Below, one piece after another: positions 25,586 through 36,700 of a stretch of 64,000 bases of DNA (positions are counted from its first letter, which is position 1; every line of letters begins with the position of its first letter). The notes under the pieces are model-generated. The model was not told the DNA's origin and ran no database searches. It worked only from the letters and a program-made list of their open reading frames with translations. The translations under genes and the position numbers were made by a program. Source of the DNA: Pachypanchax playfairii (Eukaryota > Chordata > Actinopteri > Cyprinodontiformes > Aplocheilidae); the NCBI GenBank assembly GCA_006937955.1, contig SSNP01000008.1, positions 6,810,083-6,874,082 of the forward strand, read 5' to 3'.

Positions 25586-25919
25586 GGCATTTACACACTC
25601 ATTTTTTTGTTTGAATATGTGTGAGGGTTTCTTAAAATTCAAAGAGGAAGTGCATGTCACTAATCTGATGCACTTAAAATAGTAATGAGAAGCTTTTAAA
25701 TGAGTTTGAAACCAGTTATCCAAACATCTTCCTGAAAGAAGGGAGAGCAAAGTAACATTTTTTTTAGTAAAGAATTTCCTGAAGAAACGTAATGACAACT
25801 CAACAGTTTTTCCACATATTTTTAAAATGGCAAAATGTCTTAAATATTTTGTGTCAGGGAAAATAATCTGTTAGTCTGACTTTTTGATTAATTCTCAACA
25901 TTTAAGCTCAAACCTTTCG

Positions 25920-26590
25920 ACACCTTTCTAAATCCTGCTACCTCCCTTTTCTTCTCTCCTTCCTTTACTCTCTTCATTTTATGCAATCTCTTCTGTTAAA
26001 ATGTGTTGTATATAACTTTTATTGAAACTCTATTTCCTTTATTTACTCTCCTTAATTCTTATTTCTGGAGTCTTTTGTGGAAGCAATTTTTTTGTATCTG
26101 CTAACTATTTCCACATTTGCCTCCTCGCCTTACACGTTTTTATATTCTCATTCTTCTTCTACTTCAGTATTTAACTTGTAAATTCCTTGCCCCCCTCTTT
26201 GTCTAAACTTCTTCTCTCGTAAAATCATCAAACTGAAAATATTTGCTCTTTAATGAAGCCCGCAGGCAGTAAAAATCAGGGAGACAAAAACAGAAAATGA
26301 GGTGCAAGGAGGAAAGGGGAAATATGTGTATGTGGGAGGGGTCACATTTGCAGAGAGAAAGACAAAGATATTAAATAAAAGAAAAAAGTAACAAGACTGA
26401 AAATGGAAATTACAGATATAGAATAGATTTTTCTGGGGAGAAGGAGAGGTAACGTGATAATATACAAAGTTAAAAGTGTTTAAAACAATGAGGTTGATGG
26501 AAATGAGAATGTCTCACGGAGGAGATTCAACAGAAAGTGAAACACAAGTGTAAGAGAGAGAGAACATTCAGAGAAGGAACAAAAAACAAA
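25920..26590. other. Pyrimidine-rich to purine-rich strand switch
   Basis: The plus strand is pyrimidine-rich from about 25,920 to 26,220 and then purine-rich from about 26,265 to 26,590. The switch is near the short GC-richer phrase GAAGCCCGCAGGCAG (about 26,256). No coding content is present. Confidence 0.6.
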
Positions 26591-27811
26591 ACTTTTCCTT
26601 TTGATCCTGTTTAGGTTGTAGCAACATCAAAAGTAATCCAAGGAATTAACTGAGAGCTCTTCATGTGATTGGTGTAACATTAGCCTCTGTGACCTCCCTG
26701 GACACTTAACAAGGAAATGACTGCCACACTCTGGGTAATTTGGGCTAACTAACTACCATAGCAACCACTGATGTAAGGGTATCAGCTGTCCTTTAATCAG
26801 GCTGTGGGAATCATTTCAGGTAATACTGAGAAACATGAGAATTTATGTCCACATGATGACTCATAAAAACGCACACAGAGGCGTAGTTCCTTCTGCACTG
26901 GACTCTCCTTTGACAACCACATTGAGCCGATGCAGAACAGGAAGTTTTCTAGTTTCCCAAATAATGAACCTTTTGAAGATTATTTTTCTTTAAAATTTGG
27001 ATTTTAATCTAACCTTTGTCCACCACTTGTTTAATTAATCCTTCCTCTTTTTTTCTAATCTCATGAAACCCAAGATCATCAAATACAATTTAAAGAACCT
27101 TACAGTGACACTGATTGCATGCAAGAGGACAATTAAAAGAGCAGACTGAATGGACTAATCGGTTCAATATATTAAACAGATAATACAAGCTTTAAAATAG
27201 AAAAAGAAATTAAAACACATACAAAAATGATTATTCAGAGACTACGGCCAGACTAAATTGGTTCATAGCTGACATTTAAAAATGCAATTCTTTTCTGCTC
27301 CTTGTGCACCCCCGGGAAAGCTGTTATGGTGATTTAGGGCATAATGACCAAAAGCTGCATGACTAAATGTTTTTGTTCTTTTTTGTGGCACAGCAGAAAT
27401 GGAAGAACCTTCTCTGCCCAAACAGAAGCATTTCTGAGAGGTAGCTTGGAGTAATGCTGTGCCATTAACTAACATAATATTTTTAAATCAATACAAGAAA
27501 CTACTACAAATGTTAAAATTTTAAATAAACTGCAGTAAACTGTGTGTTCTCTTTAAAGTTTAATCAGAAATTACATTTGAAAAAAGTTCATTTATTTCAG
27601 TTTTGGTAGGTCAGTCAGGAGAGCTTCATTGGTCAAATGTTTCAAATTAAAGTTTGAATTAATTTCCGTGTGCTTCTGAAGGAGCGTATTGGTTAGATGA
27701 TGATCTTAAATCAATAAACAAAATACTTTTATTGTGATAGTTTGTTGTCCATCCTTTAAAACTTGAAATGAAATGGAAACTAAACAAGAAAAAAAAAAAG
27801 GATTCGATATA
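26591..27811. other. Gene-free stretch left of the Tc1 element
   Basis: No exon or RNA gene recognised. The frame at 27,263-27,475 on the minus strand has no family resemblance. Confidence 0.45.
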
Positions 27812-27815
27812 CAGT

Positions 27816-27825
27816 NNNNNNNNNN
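27816..27825. other. Assembly gap (10 N)
   Basis: A ten-N run lies inside the Tc1 element. The juxtaposition of four terminal-repeat bases on its left with transposase codons on its right shows that the true gap is much longer than ten bases, as expected where a multi-copy repeat collapsed. Confidence 0.95.
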
Positions 27826-28324
27826 GACAAGTTGAGTTTCTACCAAAAAGTTCTATTTTGGTTTCATCTGACCATATGATGTTCTCCCAATCCTCTTCTG
27901 GATCATCCAAATGCTCTCTAGCAAACCGCAGACGGGCCTGGACGTGTCCTGGCTTCAGCAGGGGGACACGTCTGGCACTGCAGGATTTGAGTCCCTGGCG
28001 GCGTAGTGTGTTACTGATGGTAGCCTTTGTTACTTTGGTCCCAGCTCTCTGCAGGTCATTCACTAGGTCCCTCCGTGTGGTTCTGGGATTTTTGCTCACC
28101 GTTCTTGTGATCATTTTGACCCCACGGGGTGAGATCTTGCGTGGAGCCCCAGATCGAGGGAGATTATCAGTGGTCTTGTATGTCTTCCATTTTCTAATAA
28201 TTGCTCCCACAGTTGATTTCTTCACACCAAGCTGCTTACCTATTGCAGATTCAGTCTTCCCAGCCTGGTGAAGGTCTACAATTTTGTTTCTGGTGTCCTT
28301 TGACAGCTCTTTGGTCTTGGCCAT
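27826..28324 (-). CDS. Tc1-like transposase, N-terminal 166 residues (truncated by gap)
   Basis: Cut-and-paste transposase of the Tc1/mariner superfamily, which binds the terminal inverted repeats and inserts at TA. The visible part starts MAKTKELSKDTRNKIVDLHQ and holds the first helix-turn-helix (about residues 8-46), a basic SGAPRK linker (58-63) resembling the GRPR-like hinge, the second helix-turn-helix (about 66-112) and the start of the DDE catalytic domain with WSDETKIELFG, where D153 is the first catalytic aspartate. The second D and the final D/E lie in the missing segment. The start is chosen because it matches the family N-terminus. There is no stop or frameshift up to the gap; any translation continued through the N into flanking DNA is an artefact. 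Whether the copy is active cannot be judged without the missing half. Confidence 0.92.
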
Positions 28325-28688
28325 AGTGGAGTTTGGAGCGTGACTGTTTGAGGTTGTGGACAGGTGTCTTTTATACTGATAACGAGTTCACACAGGTGCC
28401 ATTAATACAGGTAACGAGTGGAGGACCGAGGAGCCTCTTAAAGAAGTTACAGGTCTGTGAAAGCCAGAAATCTTACTTGTTTGTAGGTGACCAAATACTT
28501 ATTTTCCACCATAATTTGCAAATAAATTCTTTAAAAATCAGACAATGTGATTTTCGGGATTTTTTTCCCCTCATTTTGTCTCTCATAGTTGAGGTATACC
28601 TATGATGAAAATTACAGGCCTCTCTGATCTTTTTAAGTGGGAGAACTTACACAATTGGTGGCTGACTAAATACTTTTTTGCCCCACTG

Positions 28689-30683
28689 TATTTTAGTTTT
28701 ACTTCATGATCCTTAAATCAAACCGATTATATTTAATTTGAATGAATTTTATTTCCCTTTTTGCTCTTATTAGAGTTTGTCACAGTACTGGTTCATTCAA
28801 AACAACAATAAAAACATAGTTTAAATAATTTATTAACTGATGACCAAAATTAAATCTAAGTGTGTTCATAGAAAAATATAAAAAGCTAATTTAAAGCAAA
28901 TCCATCTTGAAAAGGATCAATAAAGAGCAAAGCAACAAAACAAAAAATAAAAATGTAATCCAACTCATTAGAAGGTGTATTACTTTTCATATTTAGCAGC
29001 TTTAAAATAATTTATTAAAACATTTTAAACCTTTTGAAACACGTAACTGTTGTTGTGAAGGTCCGCTTTAGTGTCTCTGTCTTTTTCTCAAAACCCATTT
29101 GCACAACACAGGAAGCGAGAAGGTTATAGGAAATGTGGTCCTAATTTTGCGGAACAAAAGACATGTTACAAATTGCACTTTTTATATGCTTTATGAGTCC
29201 CAGCTTTACACTATTATTCGTGCACAGTAAAAAACTTCCAATTCGGTTTGTATCTGGTAGAAAGCCAAATTGATTGTGGATTTTTGTTGAGCAAATGCAG
29301 CTCAGAAAATAATCACACACCCTCATCTTTTTTAGAACTATGGCAGTGAAATTAAAGAAGCAAAACAACCCTCAGATCTCCTGAGAAGAACTGCAGTTGG
29401 GAGTTTTTTGATAAGTTTAAAAGTAACTTCAAACTAAGCAAGCTTTTCCTGAATCCATAAAAATGTCAGAATCCTGATGTTTCCTGCTCTCTGCTGGGGC
29501 TGGCTGTCCATGTTAGATCATCTGGTGTCAGTTGTCTTAAAGGGAGATCAGATGGATGACAGCTCTGTATTTTTGAGCTACAAACCTTCACTCTTCCTCC
29601 TCATCTTTTACTTCTGAGCTCATCACATGGTTTTCATTTGCCATGCAATTCCAAATGTCAGAAATCAGTCTGTCAGTGTTGTTTTCTTGTGTACTTCAGC
29701 AACTTTTTAGTCTGCCAATTCTTTACTGACAGGATCACGCAGACTCCTGTGATAGTTCCAATCTTTTTTCTAACACTTGTTGCTGTCTATTGTAGCAAAG
29801 GTTGATGTTGTTCCTATAATGTGGGCCATTTTGATCACAAACACTAAAAAAAATACAACTACACTGTCAACTTGTGGAGAAATTTAAACTGTAAAATATG
29901 TGCATGTGTTAACATATAAATAGCTGAAATTTTTATTTTTGTGCCATCAGTGCTTCATTTATGCCTCAATCCCTAAAACTTTATCTAGTCATTAAAAGAA
30001 TGGCTTTGTATTGTTATTATTATTGGTATTATTATAATTAATACCATCATTATTTTTATTAGATCCCCAGCCGGGTTAATCTTGTCTTGTTGAAGTTATG
30101 GGATCATCAGTGTTAAATACCCAATCTAAGCCATATTTGTGTATCTAATATGTAGAAATGCCCTTTTTCCTGTGACTCTGCACTCAGTCACATAGATTTA
30201 ACACATCAGATCTAAACAATGGACTTCTGTCAGTTTGATCAAACGCTGGGAACAAAACACAGAGTCTGTGCTTTTATTCAAACTAAGCCCCATCTCAGAC
30301 ATCTCTCACACTCACTCACACACACACTCACGTGCACACACACAAAGACTTAGTATCCAAAGTAAGAAGAGTCAAAATAATGTAATAATTTACATCTTCA
30401 TAAGAGATATAAGAGACATGTGTGCATTCTGTGCATTTTCCAAAAATAAATGTTTTGGAGTAGAAACAGAATAAAATAGAATATTGTTGTTACAACCCCC
30501 ACAATTACACAACCAGCAAAATCAGGGTCACAACTCTGTTGATGCAAAAGCATAAACCACAAAGCAACAATAAACAAGCAGCAATTAGATGTGAAATAAA
30601 AACATGTTTTATTTTGCAACATGGAAAAAACAAGCTTCATCTGAACCCCAATGAGCTTTACTGTCTTTCTGTGCTTTCTACAG
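28689..30683. other. Gene-free stretch right of Tc1
   Basis: It contains an ATT-rich simple run (about 30,015-30,060), a CA-rich run (about 30,305-30,343) and a possible minus-oriented CTCF-like match with one core mismatch at 29,484-29,497. No signal-peptide exon was found that would start a plus-strand gene leading into 30,684. Confidence 0.45.
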
Positions 30684-30915
30684 TTACCCTATTCGATGAA
30701 ATAATTCAGTTAATGCCGGTTGGAGCCTTGGAAATCCCTGGAGGAAATGCAGTCTATTTTTGTGATGCCAACAACACAATGTGCTCAGAAAAGTTTCCAT
30801 TCACTTTAGCTTCCAAGGAAGAAAAAACTAAAAACTCAAAGATTCTTATCAGAGTCCATAAAGCAAAACTGAAAATTGTCCTGACCTGCAGCTTTAAACT
30901 CACTATGGGACAAAG
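30684..30915 (+). CDS. Speculative Ig-like / cytokine-receptor-like exon
   Basis: A good acceptor (CTTTCTACAG ending at 30,683) is followed by a 232-base open segment that ends at AAAG before GTAAAT at 30,916. The frame enters in phase 1 and leaves in phase 2. The peptide contains GGNAVYFC, then DANNTMC with a potential N-glycosylation site, and later KLKIVLTCSF, giving two cysteines in beta-strand-like settings about 46 residues apart and a third cysteine close to the first. This pattern loosely resembles the N-terminal Ig-like domain of gp130-family receptors. Against it: no tryptophan core, an unusual exit phase, no signal-peptide exon upstream and no certain exon downstream. It could be a relic exon or chance. 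Confidence 0.27.
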
Positions 30916-33369
30916 GTAAATGTTTGCACCAACCATATTAGCTGTTTTACTACTTGAAAACAAAACAAAAAATGTAACACAGCTGACTGAGTGGCAAAAG
31001 GGACTAAAGGTGTTAGTTTGTGAACTTATTAGAGAGATGCTGTTAAAAAAAGTCCTTCTCAGCACAACACCTGCATGTCCCTAATTGTTTTTCTACTTTG
31101 CTTTCTCTCAACAACTGGGTGTTTTGAGTTGAGATTAACATTAATGGCTGGGTTTAGTTACAAAAAGTCTTCAGTGTTAAAAGATGGAGCTACATGCTGC
31201 ACTAAACAAAATTAGCATACTGACTTTGCTGTAAGCAGCATGCTGAAACAACAAGATTTCAACAGATTACACGGAGTGAAAGGAAACCATAATGAGATTG
31301 TGTTTACATATACTGACATGAGGCAAGTTTTTACGTTGATAGAGTTGTGAAAAAAATGTGCAAAAGCTTGGATGAGAGCAAACAAACATGGAAATGTGTT
31401 TTTTATTGTGAAGCCAAATATTTTTGGTCATATTTGGCCTACAGACTTTTTTGTTGCCTCAGAACGACAACACCATGTACTGACAACAACACTGTCTGCG
31501 GTTTCAAAAATTACCCAACTTGGTTAGTTGTCATTTGAATATTTCTCAATGTACGCTGTCATCTGTGGTTCGAAACGCTCTGCCTAATTCAAGCACTACT
31601 GTGCACAGCTCTGGCATAGTTTATCTCCTGTATTTACCCAGAACTGATCCACTGTAGCTCTGCCTGGAAGCTGTAGTTCAGTCAGGAATTCAGAGTTGTG
31701 ACAAGGTTTATGTTGGCCCAACGTTCTGAAACTGGAGCAGAGCGTTGCAAAGTGGTCAAATAAATCATCTGAAGAGAGGGATGGTGAATGGAAAGACAAA
31801 CAAACAGCTTTTAACAAAATATCACTTCCAGCTATGGTAGTTGTTTTTCCTCTGTTTGGCAAGACACAGCAGGAGATAGGTACAAAAAAGAGGCACGGAC
31901 ATAGATGAGCAGAGACAAATGGTGTCCACAAACACTAAATACGTGTCAGGTATTCTTTAAGTGAATTTATAGTAAAGGATTTAGTAGAAGATTACATTCC
32001 TATGTGACATTATGTGGCCAGCGGTTTCATTCATAACTGCAAGCTGCAGAGCAGTAGAAGGACAGCCAAAATGCTTCGTTTTTAAATGTGGTTGATTTTG
32101 TAAAAATCATCAAATGATGGGGGTCAGAGTGAAAAAGTGAAGGAAAGTGACCCAGAGAATGAGAGACAGAGGGAAGGAAAATCACATAGAGAGAACAGTT
32201 GGCATTGGGAAAAGATGAAGATGCTGATGTAGCTTTACAAAACTGCACAGGAGGATTTTTGATTACAGGAGAAATGGATCTAGGCACTGAGGGGCACAAG
32301 GGGAAGTCAGACAACACCAAGAGGAGAAAAAGATGGAAGAAGCACAGCCACATGGTGAAGTGCAAACATCAGCTTTGATTGAAGTAAATGACTTCTCCTC
32401 TTTCCAAACAGTTTAAACATGAATGAAACTCTTCCCTTTCAGGTTCCAATTATGTTGTCAGTTCAATTAAACATGCAGAGAAATGAACTTGGAGTCTTAA
32501 GGAATAAGATTTTTTAATAAGCAATCTGCACTCAGGCGCTTTTTATGTTCTGATCTTCAGTCACCATATTGTCTGCTGTCATGGCAAGAAAAACACTGTA
32601 TTTTCTTGAAAACAAATGTTTAGGAACCTGTGTGTGTGTAATTTTCACATAAAGAATTAGAAATCTGTAACATTTTAACGCCCAGTAAAACTTTTCATCT
32701 TTTGCATGACCTGGCTACTTAAAAGAAATGTTGGTTTTAGAGCCGTGATTGAACACCAATATAATACAGAGAACTGAGAGTTCTGAGAGCCAAGAGGTGG
32801 CTGTTTGGCAGTTTTAAGGTTTAAACTCTCAACTTTCTGATTAAAACCAAAGAGCTTTAAATAGGAACCACAAATGTGCAGTTAAATAGTAACCTCAGAG
32901 TTCAAATGGCAAGTTTTAGCTGCAAAAGTTAATCTCCTGTCTTTCTGCTGTACCCTGCTTTTCCAGAACCTGGACTTAAACTGGGAAGCTTTAGACCTTC
33001 AATCCAATGTTCTCTGAGTATCTTGGCTTGTTTGAAGTATTACTGACTTCGTATGTCCATTTTCACTCGAAAGGTATCACATGATAACATTTTGTCACAA
33101 CAAATCATGGCAGATTGAACTCTTTAGATTTAGTTTTCAGACTGGAAGAAAAAAATATAATGAAGCTGTCTTTTATATAAAGTGGCTTAATAAGTTTGGA
33201 ATCTAACAGTCTAAAACTGACCAAGTTCTCAAATTGAAAACAAGCAGTTTTAGTCCCTGAGTCAAACTAAGCAGTTAGAAATAAAACCCTAACGAGTTAA
33301 TAAAACTGTACATGACAAATGAAATAGAATCAAACTGATATATAAGGACAAAAGTCATCTTGAAATCAC
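30916..33369. other. Non-coding, one weak coding hint
   Basis: At 31,347-31,538 a plus-strand frame is cysteine-rich (CCLRTTTPCTDNNTVCGF) and is followed by a GTTAGT donor-like site at 31,530. It might be a further receptor-like exon if the call at 30,684 is real, but a convincing acceptor and family motifs are missing. The two minus-strand frames at 31,596-32,365 are opposite purine-rich sequence and are not supported. Confidence 0.3.
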
Positions 33370-33740
33370 CAACCAAACCTGGTGTCATATTGGATACTGG
33401 ACTCAAAATATGCTGAACCCAGAAGCAGGATAAAAAACAGTGAACGTAATGCACAGGAGACTGGATGACCAGAGATGAATGATTTTGGCAGAGAAGAGAG
33501 GTGAGTGAATAATAGTTCTGTAGTTTTGTTTCTTTTGAATTTGCAGTGTTGGCTGTGTTTCTTTTCTTTAACAGTTTTCCAGGAATGAGTGTAAACCAAG
33601 GAACAAGGAGAAGGACAGACTGGTGGCAGATGGGGGCATCAGAAGTGTGCCATACAACTAGCAGATACACTGCAAGCAGAGGTGGGTTGATGAGCAAATT
33701 AACTAGCAGCAGCCAAACAATGAGCAGTTGCAGGTAAGGA
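33370..33740 (-). repeat. Retroelement 3' tail, minus strand
   Basis: Read on the minus strand, the segment ends with CTGCTTCTGGGTTCAGCATA followed by TTGAGTCC and an ATGACACC end. A phrase of this type (cysteine/leucine-like coding remnant, then 'TGCAT..GAGTCC', then 'GACA') is found at the 3' ends of several fish retroelements. The 140- and 77-codon minus-strand frames here are remnants or chance frames of the element. A similar tail lies on the plus strand at 42,860-43,545. Confidence 0.5.
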
Positions 33741-33790
33741 AAAAGAAAAGGAAAAAGAAAAACCCCAGAAAACTCACAGAGACAAAAAAA
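33735..33790 (+). repeat. Purine (A/G) simple run
   Basis: Repeated GGAAAAAGAAAA-type units lie next to the retroelement tail and are low complexity. Confidence 0.8.
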
Positions 33791-36700
33791 AACAAGAAGT
33801 AAAACTTAATACTGCGACAAAATAAATTAGACAGAGTTGTTTCAGGATAAGACTGATTTAGGTTAAATCTTGGGTCTTGACTTTTTTGTGTAAAGATTTT
33901 TCACAAGTACTCTAATTACCAGTGATGAACTGATGAGCTGGCCATGATGTAGTTCATCTCCTCTAGAGCAATTGTTTCTCTCTAAAACATGTGGGCATCA
34001 TTAATTGATTGATGTCTCTTGCACTAAAAGACTTAAACGTGCTTTTCAGAGTGTGTAATGAATTAATAACAAAAGTTTTAGTTAAAGGAGGAGCTATTTA
34101 GTATCAGTACATCTGTGAAGTGCAATCTGAGCCCAGAGGCCAGTTATCCCTCCACAGTGTTTAAAGAAAGACTGATTTTCAAGGAAACCTCCGCTGATGA
34201 GGGTCCACAGAGATTGACTGCCTGACTATTCCCAAACATGGTTAGCACCACATTCAGTCTGAAAACAATCTGACTAGCTAGTGCTGATATAATCCAGGCA
34301 CAAAGTGCTTTGACCCTATGCGAATGTAGCAAGCACAAGGCAGTGTAATGTCATCACATGGTTAAATAAATACAGTAAGAAGAAATAGTGAACAGGTGCT
34401 CTTAAGGCATGGGTCTCCTTCAAAATTCTGCTTCAAAAAACAATCAAATTACACAAGTTAAAATCATCTGAACGGGGCTTTATGGTGAATGAGGTTTCAA
34501 AGCAGTACTGAATAGCTTTTCTGCAGCAGTGTCTCAGAAAGCCATTGCTCGATCCGGTGTTCTGCAGAAATATGCTACCTGTTGAGATGTGCAACACACA
34601 TGTGCCGTTCTACAGCCTTGACTTCAATTAACAGATTTATTGTTTAGAGAAGGACCCAACAATGGCCGCCAAGGACCCAGAGGGCATTTATATAGAAAAT
34701 ATCAGGGAAGGATCATAAAAATACACTTAAACAATTAACAGGACAAACTCACCATAAACAAGAATACTGTATAAACTTTGAATGACATTTCATTCTGAAA
34801 TAAGTTGTCATTTTGTACTATGGCAGCATTTTTCTTCAGGGCAGCATAAATCACCAGAACACCACTTCCGGCTAAGATCCGAATTACGGAGGTTATTTAG
34901 TCTATTGTAAAGCTTTAAGTCTACTGCTTTTGTCTAAAATGTAATCAACTTAATATTTTCTGCTCGTGGAAAATTCAGGAGGATCACAATTTTAAAAATG
35001 TTAAAATTTTCAAGGTGCTTCCTTTTTCTGTGTTTTTCCCATCATTAATCTTTTAAACTTAAGAGGGGGTGTTGTTCTTCTCCAATATGTTTTTGTGTTT
35101 CTCCAGATTTTGCTACTTTATATAGATTACTGAACATACAAACGCATGAAAAAAATGTATTTCTCTCTTATAATGTACTTTTTTGATAAATCTTGTAACA
35201 GGAAGAAAACTGAGATTTGGTGACCTCTGATCTTAGACCGACACATTTGAAGGCCTCTAACCAGGTCAAAGTTAAACAGTCAGAGATCGAGTTTCAGGCT
35301 CTTCAGTTTGATCCTTTGCTTTTCTTTTTCAGTGGTTTTAATAGAAATGGCGCTGTGTAAAAACTGTGAACAACTGTTCATTTCTCAATATTTTTATACC
35401 AGAAAATTCTGGTGAATTGTCTGTGTGATTAATGAGCTGATTAAGTCATACTCATTGCAAAATACAACTTAAATGAATGCTTAGCTCATATACAGTAATC
35501 TTTACTCAAATTAGAAAAAAATATTTAAAGTCCCTAACTTTCTCCATTCCCACCCAATGAAATGTAATTACATGTGTGTAACTAATAAAAGTTAATTGAA
35601 AGCATGATTAACTCAGTTTGCAGTAGCTTTTTAATTGTAGTTGTACTCTGACTGTGCTGCCAGAGTTGTAAACTCGATTTACAGTCCATGTTTGTAGGCT
35701 GCAGTTAAAAAAAAAATCCCAAAGTGGGGTGGGTCTCATTGCGATTAATGAAACCATATTTATCTGAAACAGCTGATTCACCCTCTTTTTAAAGTGTTTT
35801 TTAATCAATAATTAAACTAATCTTTTTGTATTTTGTCATGGCCTTATTTATTTTAACTAAAGTACTTAATTATGTAATATTTTCTACTCTTTATGGGTTA
35901 AAAACTTTTGTTCAAGCTTTATGATATCAGCACATTCCAGATTTTCTCCAGACTTATAGTAGATGACAAATAATGTTAATACCAAAATTGATCTATTGAA
36001 AGCCTGAGGCCTTTGGGGCTTTTACAGGTAGAAAATTGCGCAGTAAAGTTTGAGTAAAACTTTATTCCAAGAGTGTTGCATTAGGTAGAGTGTGTAACTC
36101 TGGGTAGAAATGATGGTTATTTTAGAGCTTTGGCTTCTCCTGTCACAGGAAACTTCTTTGGAGCCAGTATGCATTTAGTGTTTTTTTTTTTTCCTACTGT
36201 TCTTTTCACGCCATTTCTCCTCTTAACTCAAACCATTCCACTTTGGCTGCCGGCTACTAGAAAACAGAGTTTGTTAATTGTGCTCTAGATTGGAGGAACT
36301 CACATCACATGCATGCACACATGCAGAAATGGGTGCGAACACAGCAACACACACACATGCACGTAGGCACGCACCCACGCACACACACACACAGCAAAGC
36401 AACAGTACTGCAGTCTTGATTGTTGCAGAGCCAGTGGTAAATGCAGGAAAAAGGTCATAAAACTCGGCTCTCCTGAGCATCCTAAAATACTTTTATTAAC
36501 TATTATTGTGTGTTTGTGTGTGTTTGGTTGTGTTAGCATGTGAGTCTTTGTGCACACATGAATATATATGTAGTTTTTCTGTGCAATATGCTCTGGTGTT
36601 ACTGCATGCCCATAACAACATCTTATTGTAAAATGTGCACCAGAGGAAGGCTGCTATTGTCTGAAAAATGTTTCCCTGAGGATCTTGGATTTGACTGAAG

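Larger units (their letters stand above)
27812..28688 (-). mobile_element. Tc1-like DNA transposon, left half missing at assembly gap
   Basis: The right terminal repeat ends in GCCCCACTG at 28,688 and is followed by TA. On the left, TA (27,810-27,811) is followed by CAGT (27,812-27,815), the first four bases of the matching terminal repeat, and then directly by ten N. The insertion therefore has the expected TA target duplication on both sides, and the N run stands in for the missing part of the element. Complete relatives are roughly 1.6 kb, so several hundred bases are missing, not ten. The transposase gene runs on the minus strand from 28,324. The intact frame and clean ends suggest a recent insertion. 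Confidence 0.93.

Noticed and set aside
25520..25798. Open frames over the GT microsatellite
   Set aside because: They consist in part of translated dinucleotide repeats and lack any domain.
27659..27815. Transposase frame continuing left of the gap
   Set aside because: The continuation translates flanking host DNA through N; the element's left boundary is at 27,812.
27768..28271. 167-codon plus-strand frame across the N run
   Set aside because: Shadow of the transposase gene on the opposite strand, and it crosses the assembly gap.
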